A stretch of DNA of 64,000 nucleotides from Atherix ibis (Eukaryota; Arthropoda; Insecta; Diptera; Athericidae). Shown piece after piece: positions 1 through 11,345 of the stretch. A program made the position numbers and the translations under genes. The DNA is taken from the NCBI GenBank assembly GCA_958298945.1, contig OY282606.1, forward strand, positions 52,403,920 to 52,467,919. Reading direction: 5' to 3'. Below the pieces are notes generated by a model. That model was not told the origin of the DNA and searched no databases. It saw only the letters and a program-made list of their open reading frames with translations. Positions within the stretch are counted from its first letter, which is position 1; each line of letters starts with the position of its first letter.

Positions 1-97
1 TCGTGGAGGTCATTTGAATGACGTTTTATTCAGAACTTAATTGTATCGATTGTACTTGACATTAAAAGAAATCATATCACTCTTATTCGAAAACCCT
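1..97 (+). mobile_element. 3' end of a family D (DD41D, rosa-like) mariner, cut by the window edge
   Basis: Bases 2-40 read as the last 12 residues of a transposase and its stop (RGGHLNDVLFRT then TAA). The same ending is seen in the family D copies at 24.6 kb and 57.3 kb. The sequence then continues into the 3' terminal repeat, ending in CGAAAACCCT at 88-97. Compared with the other copies, about 60 bases between the stop codon and the terminal repeat are missing. The rest of the element lies upstream of the window, so whether it is intact cannot be judged. Confidence 0.85.
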
Positions 98-2415
98 TTA
101 TTTATTTGAATTTTGACATATTCTTTTCACAAAAACTATCAAAAAAAGAGGCAGTTTCCTTTTAAAGTTTTTTTTTCTTAGTTTTTTAGTGTAGTGTTCA
201 TTTATTTTTAAGTAATTTCTCGTTATTTTTAAAGAGCAGTATTTGTTTTTTAACAAGCGGTTATTCTAATTGAAATTTTGTTTTTTTCTTAAATATTTTT
301 TTTCTTTATAAAACAACAGAAATGGACCATAGTTAATTGGAAATTTTAATTTGAATTAATTGTTTTATCCTATTTCCGTTAACAGTTTTTGAACATTTAA
401 AATTTAGGTTATTTCGAGCACATCCATTAAAGGAACTTTTAAGCTTTTTCACTGGTTACCTTCGAATTATAGGCTCCAAATTAAGTTAAGTATGCTTATG
501 GTTTGGATAATTAACAAGAAGCGCCTTAACCGAATTCATTTCGTTTGAATTTAAAATTTTTAACCTAGACTATATCTGATTATTATTAATTATAAGCACT
601 ATAAACATATAAAACTATAATTTTAGCATGAATTTGAAGATTTTATCTAACAAAATGGCATCATAAGTCACAGAACACATATTCAGTTCCCACAACGCCG
701 TAATTACAAAATGTGGTGTTTGTTAATTCGCTGCAAAGATCGTTTGATTTGACGCTCTTCGACTCTTTTTTTGCAAAATTATATATATTAATAATCATAT
801 TTATACAGAAAATTTTTAAATTTAAGAACATATAAAACTGTTAAAAAGTAGCCGAATTTCAGATCGAAATGTGCGAAAAATTTAACGAAAATTACTCTAA
901 AGGTAAACAAGTCCTGCAAAACAGCTTTTTTCAATTAATTAATAAAATATTTATATTTAATAAATAATGGCAAAGTTTATTTAATATAATAAAATTAAAA
1001 TGTTTAATTAAAATCGGAATTAAAAATTTTTCTTATTAAACTCTACTTTTCCAAAGTAAAAATTAGTAAATAGCAAAATAATTTTAATTCTGAGAGAAAA
1101 TAATTTTGCCAAAGGAATATTCTTAGCTATTTTTTTTTTTTATAAAAGATAAATTCATTTACCTGCATTAAATATTTCAGTTTTGATTTGCATTAAAGGA
1201 CTTGGTCATAATCAGTTCCAGTACAATTACTCCTAATAAAAGTGCTTCAATAAAACAACGGTTTCCATATTTTTAAATAATTTTTGATGATTTAAAATGA
1301 ATTTTATTGAGTTTTTTTTTCTTGAAATTTTTAATATATTTAAGAGTTTTTAATTTTTTTCCTAATTAAAAATTAATTGATATATTTTGAAATTATTTTC
1401 TAGGTTCATATAAGATGTTTCGCATATAAATAACTAAACTTCATTAGTTGAAAATATGTCGGACTACTTAAATAACTAAACTTCATTAGTTGAAAAGTTT
1501 TGCCAATTCACATTTTGTTTTCTTCACAAATTACCCCGAAATACTTATTAATTACACCCTCTCTCTCATTCCAAACACCAATGCATTTTCTTATTACTGC
1601 TTTGAGTGTTTTGTTTTCTTCAAAAAATTTCTTATATTTTTTAATTTACATACAAAAATACTTCATATTCTATTCAAAAATTGCTAGAAACTATTTATTT
1701 TCATGGAAAATTGTTGTTTGTGCAAGTAAATTTTCATATTTTTTTTAAACTTTGAATTCAAATTTTTATTATTTTTTAAGTTATTTAGATTTAAACCCTG
1801 CCTGGGCTACTTTATAGCAGCATTTTTTACTTATTTTCTCAAAAAATTTTATTCTCAAGTATGTACCTTTAAGGATGGGTTTTTATTATTTATAAAATCA
1901 GACTTTTTTTTTATTGTAAATTATTAATTTTTTAAGAAAAATATTAATTTTCCAACATTTTTCAATAGAGAGAAAAGAAAATAAACAAACTTTTAAAGTG
2001 AAGGGAAATTTTTAAAATAATTTTTGTAATGCTTTTCATTTTATTAGGACTGCTTTTTTAATTCTTATTTAAATTTTTTATTATTTTTCCCATTGGATTT
2101 TTATTTTTATTTGGTTAACCTAAAATTAACCAGAAGAATTTCTAGTAAAGGCAAAACAAGAAAAATTATCGATAATAATTCCTATCCCAGAAAAAAGGTG
2201 ATAAGAAAAAAAGACATTTTTCACGACACAATTCTGACGACAACGTTCACAATCTTATTGTCACTGTCAACTTTTTCAAAATCTTCACAATCTTGTGGGA
2301 GTGCATAAAATTCCGACGACAGACGACAACAACAAACGATTTTATCATCAACTCGGAGCTTGTTTTAATTGGAATCATATAACTCAAAAGCTGTTTTAAG
2401 CATTAGATATGTTTA
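98..2415. other. AT-rich noncoding stretch
   Basis: Low-complexity A/T-rich DNA with many poly-A and poly-T tracts. Open frames here are short and made of Phe, Leu, Ile, Asn and Lys, as random AT-rich DNA would give. A short direct repeat (AATAACTAAACTTCATTAGT) occurs twice at about 1428 and 1470. I see no gene, RNA gene or terminal-repeat element. Confidence 0.7.
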
Positions 2416-2458
2416 GTGGTTCGGAAAGTAATTTTAATTTTCTTATAGTTAATTTATA

Positions 2459-3681
2459 CCAAGAGTATAAGCTTAAATCCGCTGTTTGGTCATAGATGGC
2501 GTGAATGCGCGTATTAAGCTACCATGGACACGCCATACTTATTTTTTTATGAGTTTGACATCTGTAAACAGTGTATATTATCAGCAATTTCATACAATAA
2601 CATACATTTTTCTTTTGGTAATCATGTCTAGTTTTGTGCCAGAAAAAGAGCATATACGGGAAGGTCTGCTTCTCTGCTTCAATTTGAAGAAATCGTCTGC
2701 CGAATCGAATTGAATGCTTATGGAGGTCTATGGTGACAGTGCTTTATAGGAAACAACGTGCCGCGATTGGTTTCGTAGGTTCAAAGATGGCAATTTTGAC
2801 TTGTGGGACAAGAAGCGTGAAAATCGGTCTAGGAAGGTTGAGAACCATCAATTGCAGGTTCTTTTGGACGAAGACGATACCCAATGGAAAAAAATGCTCA
2901 CGAAGCAATTGGGTGCTACTCAACCAGGCATTTCCATATGGCTGCGTGCCATGGGGAAGATTGAAACGATAGGCAGATGGAGCGACGCCAAAACACATGT
3001 GAAATCTTGCTCGCCAGACAAGAAGTCGTTCATGCATCGGATTGTGACAGGCGATAAAAAGTGGATATATTTCGAGAATCCTAAACACAAGAAATCGTGG
3101 GTTGATCTCGGCCAACCATCAACACCTTCCCCAAGACCAAATCGCTTCGGACGGAAGACGATACCGTGCGTTTGGCGGGTTCGACAGGGTATCGTCTACT
3201 ATGAGATGTTGAATCCTTGTGAAACTGTCAATGCCTACTACTACCACCAACAACTGATTAAATTGCACCGTGCTCTGCGTGAAAAAAAGACGGACTATCA
3301 ACAAAGGCATGACAAGCTGATTTTCCTCTGTACACGTCAAAAATGGTCCGAAACTACTTGGAGACACTCAACTGGGAGGTGCTATCCCACTTTGCTTATT
3401 GATCAGACCTGGCCCCTTTCGACTACCACCTGTCTTCGTCGATGGGTCACGCGCTCGCTCAGCAGCACTTCGATTCTTACGAGGACGTCTGAAAATAGCT
3501 GATGAGTGGTTTGCCTCGAAAGAGAAGGATTTTTTTTGGCGTGGTATCCACAAATTGCCCGAGAGATGGGAAAAATGTGTAGCTAGCGAAGGCAAGTACT
3601 TTGAATAAATTTGTTTTTGCTTTCTATGAAAAAAACATGTTTTCTTGTATAAAAAACAGCGGATTTAAGCTTATTCAACTG
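2459..3681 (+). mobile_element. Family A mauritiana-like DD34D mariner, defective copy 1
   Basis: This 1.22 kb element has a TA dinucleotide on both sides (2457-2458 and 3682-3683). Its terminal repeats contain TATAAGCTTAAATCCGCTGT at the left and the reverse complement of that core at the right (around 3653-3676). The inner part encodes a broken transposase close in wording to the Mos1/mauritiana group. It sits inside the left end of a family B element, so it inserted after that one. It is closely related to the copies at 27.6 kb and 62.0 kb. Confidence 0.9.
2624..3608 (+). pseudogene. Broken mauritiana-type mariner transposase (family A, copy 1)
   Basis: The protein would be a DDD transposase that cuts and pastes its own element at TA sites. 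The start ATG at 2624 is kept and begins MSSFVPEKEH. In-frame stops follow at 2711 (TGA) and near 2747 (TAG). About 30 bases before the KSFMHRIVTG stretch are lost compared with the 62 kb copy. The first catalytic Asp survives in VTGDKKW. The segment that should carry the second catalytic Asp (the HDNAPSH motif) is deleted near 3330, and frameshifts follow. The C-terminal wording returns near 3540-3605 as GIHKLPERWEKCVASEGKYF. It cannot make an active enzyme. Confidence 0.9.
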
Positions 3682-3700
3682 TAAGTTTAAATCTTAACAA

Positions 3701-4490
3701 CTATAAGCTTAATAATAAAATATTGTCCAGTCTGATCCAATACCCTTTGCCATCTTTCTGACAGCTCATGAAATTTCTGTTCTTTGCTGGCAAAAAAAAT
3801 TGATCTATGTGATTTTTGACCTCCTCATTTGAATTAAACGTTTTACCGTCTAAAAAATTTTGTAGATACCGGAACAAATGATAATCGAAAGGTGCTAGAT
3901 CTGGAGAGTATGGTGGGTGTTGCAGTATATCCAATCCAAGCTCTAAAAGCTTTTGCCGAGTGGCCAAACTTGTGTGTGGTTTCGCATTATCCTGTTGGAA
4001 CACTATATATTTCCTATTGACCAATTCTGGCCTTTTTGCTTTGAGTCCAACTGATGACAATACACTTCAGAATTGATCGTTGTGTTGCTCGGTAGAAGCT
4101 CAAATAAACGATTCCTTTAAAATCCCACCAAACAAATAGCATAACCTTTTTTTGATGAATATTGGCTTTCGAAGTGCTTTGAGCCGGTTCAACTTTTCTA
4201 CTCCACTTAACATTGTTGCAGACAACCCATTTCTCGTTTCCAGTGATTATACGCTTCTTAAATGGATCATTTTCTTGGCGTTTGAGAAACAAATCACAAA
4301 CGTCAACGCGACGCCAGAAATTTTTTTCGTTAAGAAGATGAGGAACTAAATGTCGAGCTTTGAGATTAAACCTAGCCGTTTCAAATAATCATGAATGGTC
4401 GAATTCGATAAATTTAATCTCTCAGCGATCTGACAAGTTGTTATTCGCCGGTTTGCATCAATTAATGCCTTTATTGTGTCTTTATCAGCA
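3701..4490 (-). pseudogene. Broken DD34D mariner transposase (family B)
   Basis: Read on the minus strand, the N-terminal helix-turn-helix part survives as scattered wording such as ITTCQIAERLNLSNSTIHDY (about 4460-4390). The catalytic domain follows with IITGNEKWVV, where the first catalytic Asp (usual motif TGDEKW) has become Asn. The block with the second Asp, QQDNAKPHTS, is intact, and YSPDLAPFDYHLF carries the third Asp. Counting gives 34 residues between the last two Asp residues, which defines DD34D mariners. At least two frameshifts or stops separate these blocks, and the first ~70 residues are missing. The wording resembles insect proteins often annotated as SETMAR-like transposase. 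The exact mariner subfamily is my guess only. Confidence 0.85.
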
Positions 4491-6479
4491 AACGAAATTA
4501 CTTTCCGAACAAGCCAATAAATAATAACATATCAGGTGAGGCTTAATTATTACGTTTTGAGTTCTTGACTTCGTTTGTCGCTGTCATTGCAGTTGTGTTC
4601 CGGACTAAGAACGAGTACACACAGGCAAAGAAGGATCGAAAGAGGCACAAGCGAAAGAATTAGAATGAGACCAAAAATCATCTCAGAATCGCAACTCATA
4701 CTCCTCCTCCTTCTCATGTGGCTTATTACGATAAGAACATTTGCAATTATTCTGCTCTCTCCTCCCATTCAATTCAATGTTTTTTCTACTCGTTTTTTTT
4801 TTATCATATCATTCTATTAAATATCATTTAGTATATATTTTTTACCATATTAAAATATGCTCTCATTTTTAGAATTAACTTTTAACACGTTTTATCCTAT
4901 TTTTTGGATTAATCTCTTATCATTATCGAGAGTATCACCCTCGCGAGAGAGATTATAGTTGAACTACCCACATACTCATACTCAACTGGGAGTAATCAGG
5001 AATGTGCCCTATGAAAGTATACAGATTTGTTTGCGTGTGTATGTGCCTATTAATATTTTTAACATTTGGAATTTTTGTAGTTTCTTTTGCGTATTTCTTT
5101 TTTGTCTTTCTTTGAATTTTTTGTTTTTTTTCCCAATATTTCCATGCATATTTTCAATGCTTTATTTTTGTTTACTTTTTATTAACCTGACGATGATTGG
5201 CGAAGATGAGTTTTTACTCTTTATTATTGCTTGTTGTCTTTTTGTTACCGTGTTTTGCGTTGTTATTTTCTTTTTTTTGTACTTTTTGATATTTTTACCT
5301 GATTAGTTAGCAATTACAAATTAGTTTTCTTCCGTTTAGTTTTTTTATTTTTGAGCTCTTAAAATGCATAATTTTATTCGATGCCAAATTAGTACCGATA
5401 TCAAATTACTTTCTCATTATTTCTTCTAATCTATTCGATGGAGGAGTGTCGTTTTTGTTTAAAATTTAATTAAATCGTTTTGACGATTTTATTTTCTGAA
5501 ATTTTTAAAAGATGCCATCATATTTAGATATTATTATTACAGGTGGAATAATAATTTTTCTTTTTTCATTTCTTAGCTGATATTATTTTCTTTTGTTTTC
5601 AAAGTAAAGTAAAATTAAATTCAAGGTAAAAATTATAATAATAAACAATTTAAAAAAAAAAAAAAACTCAAAATTTCATTTATTCAAATCGATTTACTTG
5701 ACCGTGAATTTAATATTTTCATACTTTTTTGTTAGTTTTCTCATTTTTCATCTTCTTCTTCTTCTCTTAATTATCTCCGCCTCCCTTGATGAGTATATTT
5801 TCAAAATGGCTTTTTTCAATGTTTTTTTTTTCTTTTTGTACTGTCTTGACTTATGTTTTTGTATCTTGCAAAAGTATAATTTTTTTTTTGTGTTGGCTAA
5901 TTTTATCTAAAAATTATTTAATATTTAATTATGCTAATACATTTTTGACTATTATTATATGATAACTATTATTAATTTATTTTTTTCTGTTGTTGTTGAA
6001 TATTTTAATAAAGTTACTAGTTTGGTTATTGTTTTTTTTTTCATTTCCCTTTCTTTAATTTATGTAAATTACCACTTAAAAAGAGAAGATGCAATATAGA
6101 ATTCTGCTTTTTAGGATATGAAAATATTTTTCTCATTTTTAAGTTTTTTTATATTTACTTGTAGAATTTTTTTCTGTTGTCTTTAAAAATAAAAATAAAG
6201 CATGGTTTATAATAATTTATGATCGATATTAAGACATACTGAATCAAATCAAGATTAAATGATTTTTAAAAGCAAAAAAAAATATGTTAATTTAGAAATA
6301 AATAAAACAAAACAAACTTTAAAATATTTCTAATATATCCAAAATGTTAAAAAAAAATAAAACTAATAAATTTTACATAAGTTAATTGTTGCAGAACTTT
6401 TTTTTTTTTGTTAATTAAAAAATAGCTTTTTAAATATTTTTCCATAATCAAATCTGATTTATTGAGATTTTAGTTTGAA

Positions 6480-6800
6480 AATAGTTTGCAGAAATTTTAT
6501 TTTTCCCCAAAATAATTTATAAAAATTTCCCCCTTCTTAAAAATGATTTGCAGAAATTATCTTTTATCGAAAAATTGTCTGTTAAAAAATTTCTTTTGCA
6601 CAAAAGTGGTATGGAAAAAATTTTCTTTTCTTCCAAAAATAGTTTAGAAAAATTTTCTTGCACTTAAAAATAATTTGCAGAAATTTTCTTTTCTTCGAAA
6701 ATGATTTGTAGAAATTTTTTTTTCCCTCTAAAATCATTGGCAGACATTATTTTTGCTAAAAAATGGTTAGCAGAAATTTTCCTTTACTTAGAAAAATTTT
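6480..6800. repeat. Degenerate minisatellite, unit about 31-35 bp
   Basis: The phrase TTTGCAGAAATTTTC and close variants recur at about 6486, 6547, 6672, 6705, 6739 and 6769. The last four are spaced 31-34 bases apart. Copies differ by many substitutions and small indels, so the array is old. Units keep a GCAGAAATT core followed by a T-rich tail. Confidence 0.6.
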
Positions 6801-7768
6801 TCCTGATTTTTTTTTTCAAGAGAAGAACTTTTGTAGAAAATTTAAAAATGGTTCTTATAAATTATAGCAATTTGGAAAATTTGTTATTGTAGTTTTTCAT
6901 TTTAGGATGAAAGACACATTTTCTTATTGTTTCAATTGCATAATTTTTATTATTATTTTAATTAAATTTTTATAATATTTTTTACATAAACTTTAACAGA
7001 ATTTTTGTTTCTTATTTAATCTAAAGTTTTTTTTAAAGTTAAAAAAAAAACTATCGGATTACGTGCTTTTTTCAAATAATAAACTAATTTTTTGATATTC
7101 TATCTTATAATTATTTTCCTATAAAAAATCAATAACGAGCACTAATTAACTAAAATATTAACTAAAAAAAATCGTAAACTTTTTGCAATTATGAGTAATA
7201 AAATTCTTTTGTAGCTTAAAAAATATTTTCCCTCATAAAACAAGAATTATTTTGAAATTTTATTTAAATTTTTTTTTGCTATTTAAGATTTTTTTAAATG
7301 TTTGTTTGTGTTTTGTTTGCGGAGAAAGTTATACTGTATAAAATAATGCTTTAGAAAATCAACAATTTCCTGTTTTATATAAAAGAAAATTTAGCACGAC
7401 ATATTCAATAAATTTATATCATAATTTTTTTTTGCAATTTCTTATCTTATAAAATATATTGTTAAAAAAACAAGCTAAGGAAATTATTTTTGAAAAATTC
7501 CATTTGTTGTCAGAAAAAAAAACCAAAGTTTAATAATTTTTGCAAAAATACATTTTCATAAATTAGAATTTTAAAAGTTTTACTTTTCCCAAGCAAAACA
7601 AATAAACAAACCAAAAAAAATTAATTCTTTTTTAAAACATCATAAATAAAAATGTAAACTGATAAAATAAATAATCCTTCTTGCTGCCTACTTTTTATCC
7701 ATTTGGTAGGATAAAAATATAAAAAATAAATAAAAACTTAACAAAATATATAAAAATATAAGCCAGTT

Positions 7769-7786
7769 ATGACCTTTGAAGGTCAT
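7769..7786. promoter_or_regulatory. Inverted repeat resembling paired nuclear-receptor half-sites
   Basis: The sequence contains TGACCTTTGAAGGTCA, two AGGTCA-type half-sites arranged as an everted pair with four bases between. Nuclear receptors, including several in insects, bind AGGTCA half-sites singly or in pairs. There is no nearby gene or promoter evidence, so chance remains likely. Confidence 0.2.
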
Positions 7787-8579
7787 CTTCATCGTACAAT
7801 ATTTTTTGGTTACGTAATTTTTTTTTTTCGTTTTTTTTTTTTTTGGAATAATTTTCTACGCGTGCAAACGTAGCCGTTTTAACCAACATTGTGGCTAGGA
7901 ATTTTCCACAGACACAGAGCGCATAGGAATTTATTGAGAAAAATTTCCATGCTTTGGGAAAATATCAAAACAAAATGCTTAGAAAAAAATAATATTTAAT
8001 CTGATAATTTTTACGCTGGATTACAGAGAAAAAGTTGCCCAAAAAAATAGAATAAAGAAATTTTAAAAAATTGAGAAATTTTTGTTTTTAAAGAAAAAGG
8101 AAAAATATTTTTATAGAGAAGGAAAGTTATAAAAAAAAAGAAATAAAAAAGCTGAACAGAAAAAGCGAGTGAAATTTTTGAGAAATTCCAAGTGGAAATT
8201 AGATCAAAATATACGAAAAAAAGAACGGAAATAATGTAAAAACCAGAGAGAGATAGAAACAAATAGGGTTAAATTCATTAAAATTGTTACAAAGTAGAAA
8301 ATGAGTGTAATTTTTATATTTCCAATGAGAAAACAAAACACTTCCCACATTTTCCGTTTACAATTAATAAAATTTTTAATCCCCTTCGAACATTTTTCAT
8401 CGAATTTGATGTTTATTTATTTTTCAAAAAATGCCGCCTTTAAAATAGGGTGGAGATTTCCTTAAAAAAAAAAAAATAAAAAAAAGGATATTTCTTAGTT
8501 ATTATTAATAAATAATAAAAATTATGAGAATATTTTCTGTACTTCATTTAAATTCACGGTGGATTAAAAACCAGTAAAA

Positions 8580-9330
8580 CTTAAACGCGATGCGGTCAAG
8601 TGGGCAGGCAATTTTCCTTTCAAATTAAACGAATGCGAGCACATTTTGTGTGTGGTGCAACATTGTTGCACCGCTGCAAGTCGATGTGCAACATGTGACA
8701 AATTATGGCCGTCGCCATGTCAATTCTGCTCGTCGTTTTCTTTTTTCCCTCGAATTATTTGTTCGGTGATTACATGTTTTCTTCCCCCCTCGTTTTAGTG
8801 TTGGTTTTTTTTGTTTGTTCTACAGAATTATTCCCAATAAAACAAATATTATAAAATATGCTCTGTATTTATTTTTCATTCTCTCCTGCAATAAATATGA
8901 ATTTTTGCATGCATTTATTAGTCAATAACTTCTAACGAGCGCACCCGTTCTACTGGGCCGAGCGATTTTTATTTTTACATATTCAATTGGTTAAAGCGAG
9001 AGGCATTGAGTGAGTGACAAGTTGGAATGAAACGGAGTGATAGGCAGCAGGATTGGACTTACCCTCCCTCCATAGACTGACTACGCCATGTTGCCTGGCT
9101 AACTGCCGTCGGCCGTAGAGTCTCCGTCGTCACTGCCGCCGCCATTCCGCAATGCATTCCAACGCATGCACTGCTCGCGCTGTCGTGTACGAGTTTCTTG
9201 TGGATGCCAAGTGCAAGGGTTTATGCAGTGTGCATATGGGTGTGTGTATGTGCATTTTATGGGTTGGGCAATGATCAGAATTGCTTTTTCACAAACCATC
9301 GGCATATGAAAATTATTTGGGAAAATTTTT
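8580..9330. other. GC-richer, complex island around a candidate first exon
   Basis: This block departs sharply from the AT-rich surroundings, with many CG dinucleotides between about 9060 and 9200 and few homopolymers. It contains the minus-strand exon candidate at 9063-9157. The placement fits a promoter and first exon reading leftward, with the promoter to the right of 9160. No TATA box is evident. A second minus-strand open frame (9099-9305) overlaps in another phase and is weaker as coding sequence. Confidence 0.45.
9063..9157 (-). CDS. Candidate first coding exon of an unknown gene
   Basis: Read on the minus strand, an in-frame stop lies upstream at about 9219. The first ATG after it is at 9157, with a second in-frame ATG at 9145 in a GGAATGG context. 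From 9145 the peptide begins MAAAVTTETLRPTAVSQA. The frame runs without a stop to a near-consensus 5' splice site, GGAGG|GTAAGT, with exon end at 9063 and intron GT at 9062-9061. The exon would hold 27 codons plus 2 bases from ATG 9145. It lies in a CG-rich island. I do not recognise the peptide. Later exons would have to lie to the left, and none is visible, so a long intron or chance are both possible. Confidence 0.4.
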
Positions 9331-10260
9331 TCTTCAATATTCCTCGAAATTATTGCAACCGCTGCCGTTGGTTACTGTTGAGCAAAATCAATTATTTTTC
9401 TTAATTTAACGGTAATTGGTGTGAATAACATTTCGATTGGTTTTATGTCATTTGACAGAAAAAGCAGTAAACAAAAAATGGAGGAAAGGAAATTGAATGC
9501 GAACCGAATTTCTTTACCATAATTTCTTGCAACAATGTCGAGAGAATTTCCATGTTTACTTATTAAACTGTCGTGGGGCATTAATACAAAGTAGTAGCCC
9601 ATTATGCTATAAAATACAGTACAGTTCTCGAAAAAAGTCTTTTCTTAAATTATGTTTGAAATAATTTTTAATAATATCCTAGCTGTTATGGGATTTTGGA
9701 CAGAAAAACAATTTATAATTGAAAAAATGAGGAATTATGATCATTTTAAAAGGATTTTAGGATGAGAACATTTTCTAATCTCTTATTTTTTTCCCCCATT
9801 TTAAGTAAAATTTTTACTTAGTTTTTTTTTGTTTAAAATTGCTGTAAAGAAAATAGTTTTTTTTTCTTTTTTATTGTCGATTTAAAAATCAGTTTCTCTC
9901 CCTAATATAAGAGAATATATTTAGAAAAAGTTAATATTTTTCAAAGAATCCTCTTTTATTAACAATACTGATTTGAAAAAAAAAATATAATAAAATTTTC
10001 ATTTACAGAAATTTTGAGTATAAAAACAATTTCTCTTAAAATTTTCATTCATTTTTTTTTTTTTGGTAATTTTAAAAATTTTCAGGAAAATTTGAATAAA
10101 TAACTTTGAATTGAGAGGAAATTTTTTAAAATTGCTTTTTATTTCTCTCTGTAAAAATATTCTATTTGAATTGGATTTTTTTTTAATTATTTAAGTGGTT
10201 TTAGTATAGAAGTCAAGAGACCAAAACATTAGAAATCTTTGGTAAAAATGGACAACTGTA
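9331..10260. other. AT-rich noncoding stretch
   Basis: Low-complexity DNA with poly-T and poly-A runs. A minus-strand open frame at 9372-9602 has no recognisable motif and no start or splice context. Nothing else is supported here. Confidence 0.6.
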
Positions 10261-11206
10261 CGAGGTCTGTTCAAAAAGTATCGCGAATTTTGTGTTTTTT
10301 CAAAAATTATTTATTTATTCATGAATATCTATTTTGTCCCCTTCAAAGTAATCTAAACCAGAAATTATACACTTGTGCCAACGTTTTTTCCAATCCTCGA
10401 AGCACTTCAAAAAATCATTTTTTATGATTTTGTTCAGCTCGTCCTTCGATGCCGTCTTTATCTTCTCAATCGTAGCGTAGCGTTGTCCTTTCATGGGGCT
10501 CTTCAGTTTCGCGAATAAGAAAAAGTCACAAGGGGCCAGATCTGAAGAATACGGTAGCTGCGACATTATTAGTGTGTTGTTTTTGGCCAAAAATTCGCGC
10601 ACAAGCAACGATGCATAAGCAGGGGCGTTATCATGGTGCAAAAGCCAATTTTTGTTCTTCCACAAATCCGGGCTTTTCTAGCGGATTGCTTTGCGGAACT
10701 TGCGCATAACTTACAGGTAATATTCATTATTGACCGTTCTGCCCTGTGGCAAGAACTCATAATGAACCACGCTCCTGCAATCAAAGAAAACTATTAGCAA
10801 AACCTTCACATTCGACCGAACTTGGTGTTTTTTTGGGTCTTAGCTCGTGCGGCAGCTTCCATTGGGATGATTGAGCTTTGGTTTCCGCTTCATAACCATA
10901 AAACCATGATTTGTTACCAGTTATAACCCTTTGGAGCAAATTCGGGTCGTCGCGGACAGAGTCCAAAAGCCCTTTAGCAATGTTAATGCAATGCTGTTTT
11001 TGGTCGAAATTGAGCAAAAGTCGAAGACGAGCCAAAACAAGTGCAAGCAAAGCAGCTGTCAAAAATTAACTGAACATTCAAAATGGCCGAACTTGTCGGC
11101 ATAAGTTAGAGACATGAGTACCAACATAACGCCACAAAAAATCGAAAATCAAATATACGTAACCCGCGGAAATTCAAAATTCGTCATACTTTTTGGACAG
11201 ACCTCG
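10261..11206 (-). mobile_element. Family C DD34D mariner, internally deleted copy
   Basis: Terminal repeats match as CGAGGTCTGTTCAAAAAGTA at 10261-10280 and its near reverse complement ending ACAGACCTCG at 11206. TA precedes the left end (10259-10260); the right flank is GA, so the target duplication has decayed there. At 946 bases it is shorter than a complete mariner, and the deletion removes the N-terminal third of the transposase. A sister copy at 25412-26080 shows the same deletion joint, so this may be a short non-autonomous form that was copied. Confidence 0.88.
10315..11062 (-). pseudogene. Broken DD34D mariner transposase (family C)
   Basis: On the minus strand the remnant starts inside the transposase, with QKQHCINIAKGLLDSV and LLQRVITGNKSWFYGYE. 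The first catalytic Asp (usual TGDE) is Asn here. The second catalytic block is HHDNAPAYAS and the third is YSSDLAPCDFFLF, with 34 residues between the two Asp residues, so this is DD34D. The C-terminus CFEDWKKRWHKCI is recognisable and ends near 10315. At least two frame changes occur, near 10670 and 10790, and the N-terminal DNA-binding part is absent. The wording matches a transposase widespread in arthropods, but I cannot place its subfamily with certainty. Confidence 0.88.
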
Positions 11207-11345
11207 GAAATGGGTTGGTAACCACAGAGAGAAAGTATAGAAAGTACTGCTAAAGAGAATATAACATTTGTTAATAAAGGTAAGAACACTTTTAATGGTA
11301 ACCTTTAAAGAAATTAGAACTATTATTAGTTATAATGTTAATGCA

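Larger units (their letters stand above)
2416..4517 (-). mobile_element. Family B DD34D mariner, interrupted by a nested family A element
   Basis: Both ends carry related terminal sequence: TTCGGAAAGTAATTT at about 2420-2434, and its reverse complement close to 4517, which is followed by TA. Transposase remnants read on the minus strand between 4490 and 3701. A whole family A element (2459-3681), flanked by TA, splits the left end. Removing it leaves about 880 bases, shorter than the usual 1.25-1.3 kb of a mariner, so the element also has an internal deletion near the transposase N-terminus. A second family B copy at 23.4-24.9 kb shows the same arrangement with a different nested element. Confidence 0.8.
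4518..8579. other. AT-rich noncoding stretch with small repeats
   Basis: Mostly A/T-rich low-complexity DNA. The part at 4550-4790 is a little more complex but shows no convincing exon. Within the rest I note a CTT run at about 5750-5766, a degenerate short tandem repeat at 6480-6800, and an inverted repeat at 7769-7786, each listed separately. Long Phe-rich frames at 4959-5306 and 5698-5910 are products of T-rich composition. Confidence 0.6.

Noticed and set aside
1490..1748. Two overlapping plus-strand open frames
   Set aside because: Phe/Ile/Leu-rich, no motif, made by T-rich DNA.
2167..2174. TATCGATA, a perfect match to the fly DRE promoter word
   Set aside because: Single copy in AT-rich DNA with no promoter features around it; chance is likely.
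2744..3115. Minus-strand frame of 123 codons inside family A copy 1
   Set aside because: Antisense shadow of the transposase remnant; the same shadow appears in the 28 kb and 62 kb copies.
4959..5306. 115-codon hydrophobic frame resembling a membrane protein
   Set aside because: The hydrophobicity comes from T-rich codons (TTT, ATT, CTT); no conserved motif and no splice or promoter context.
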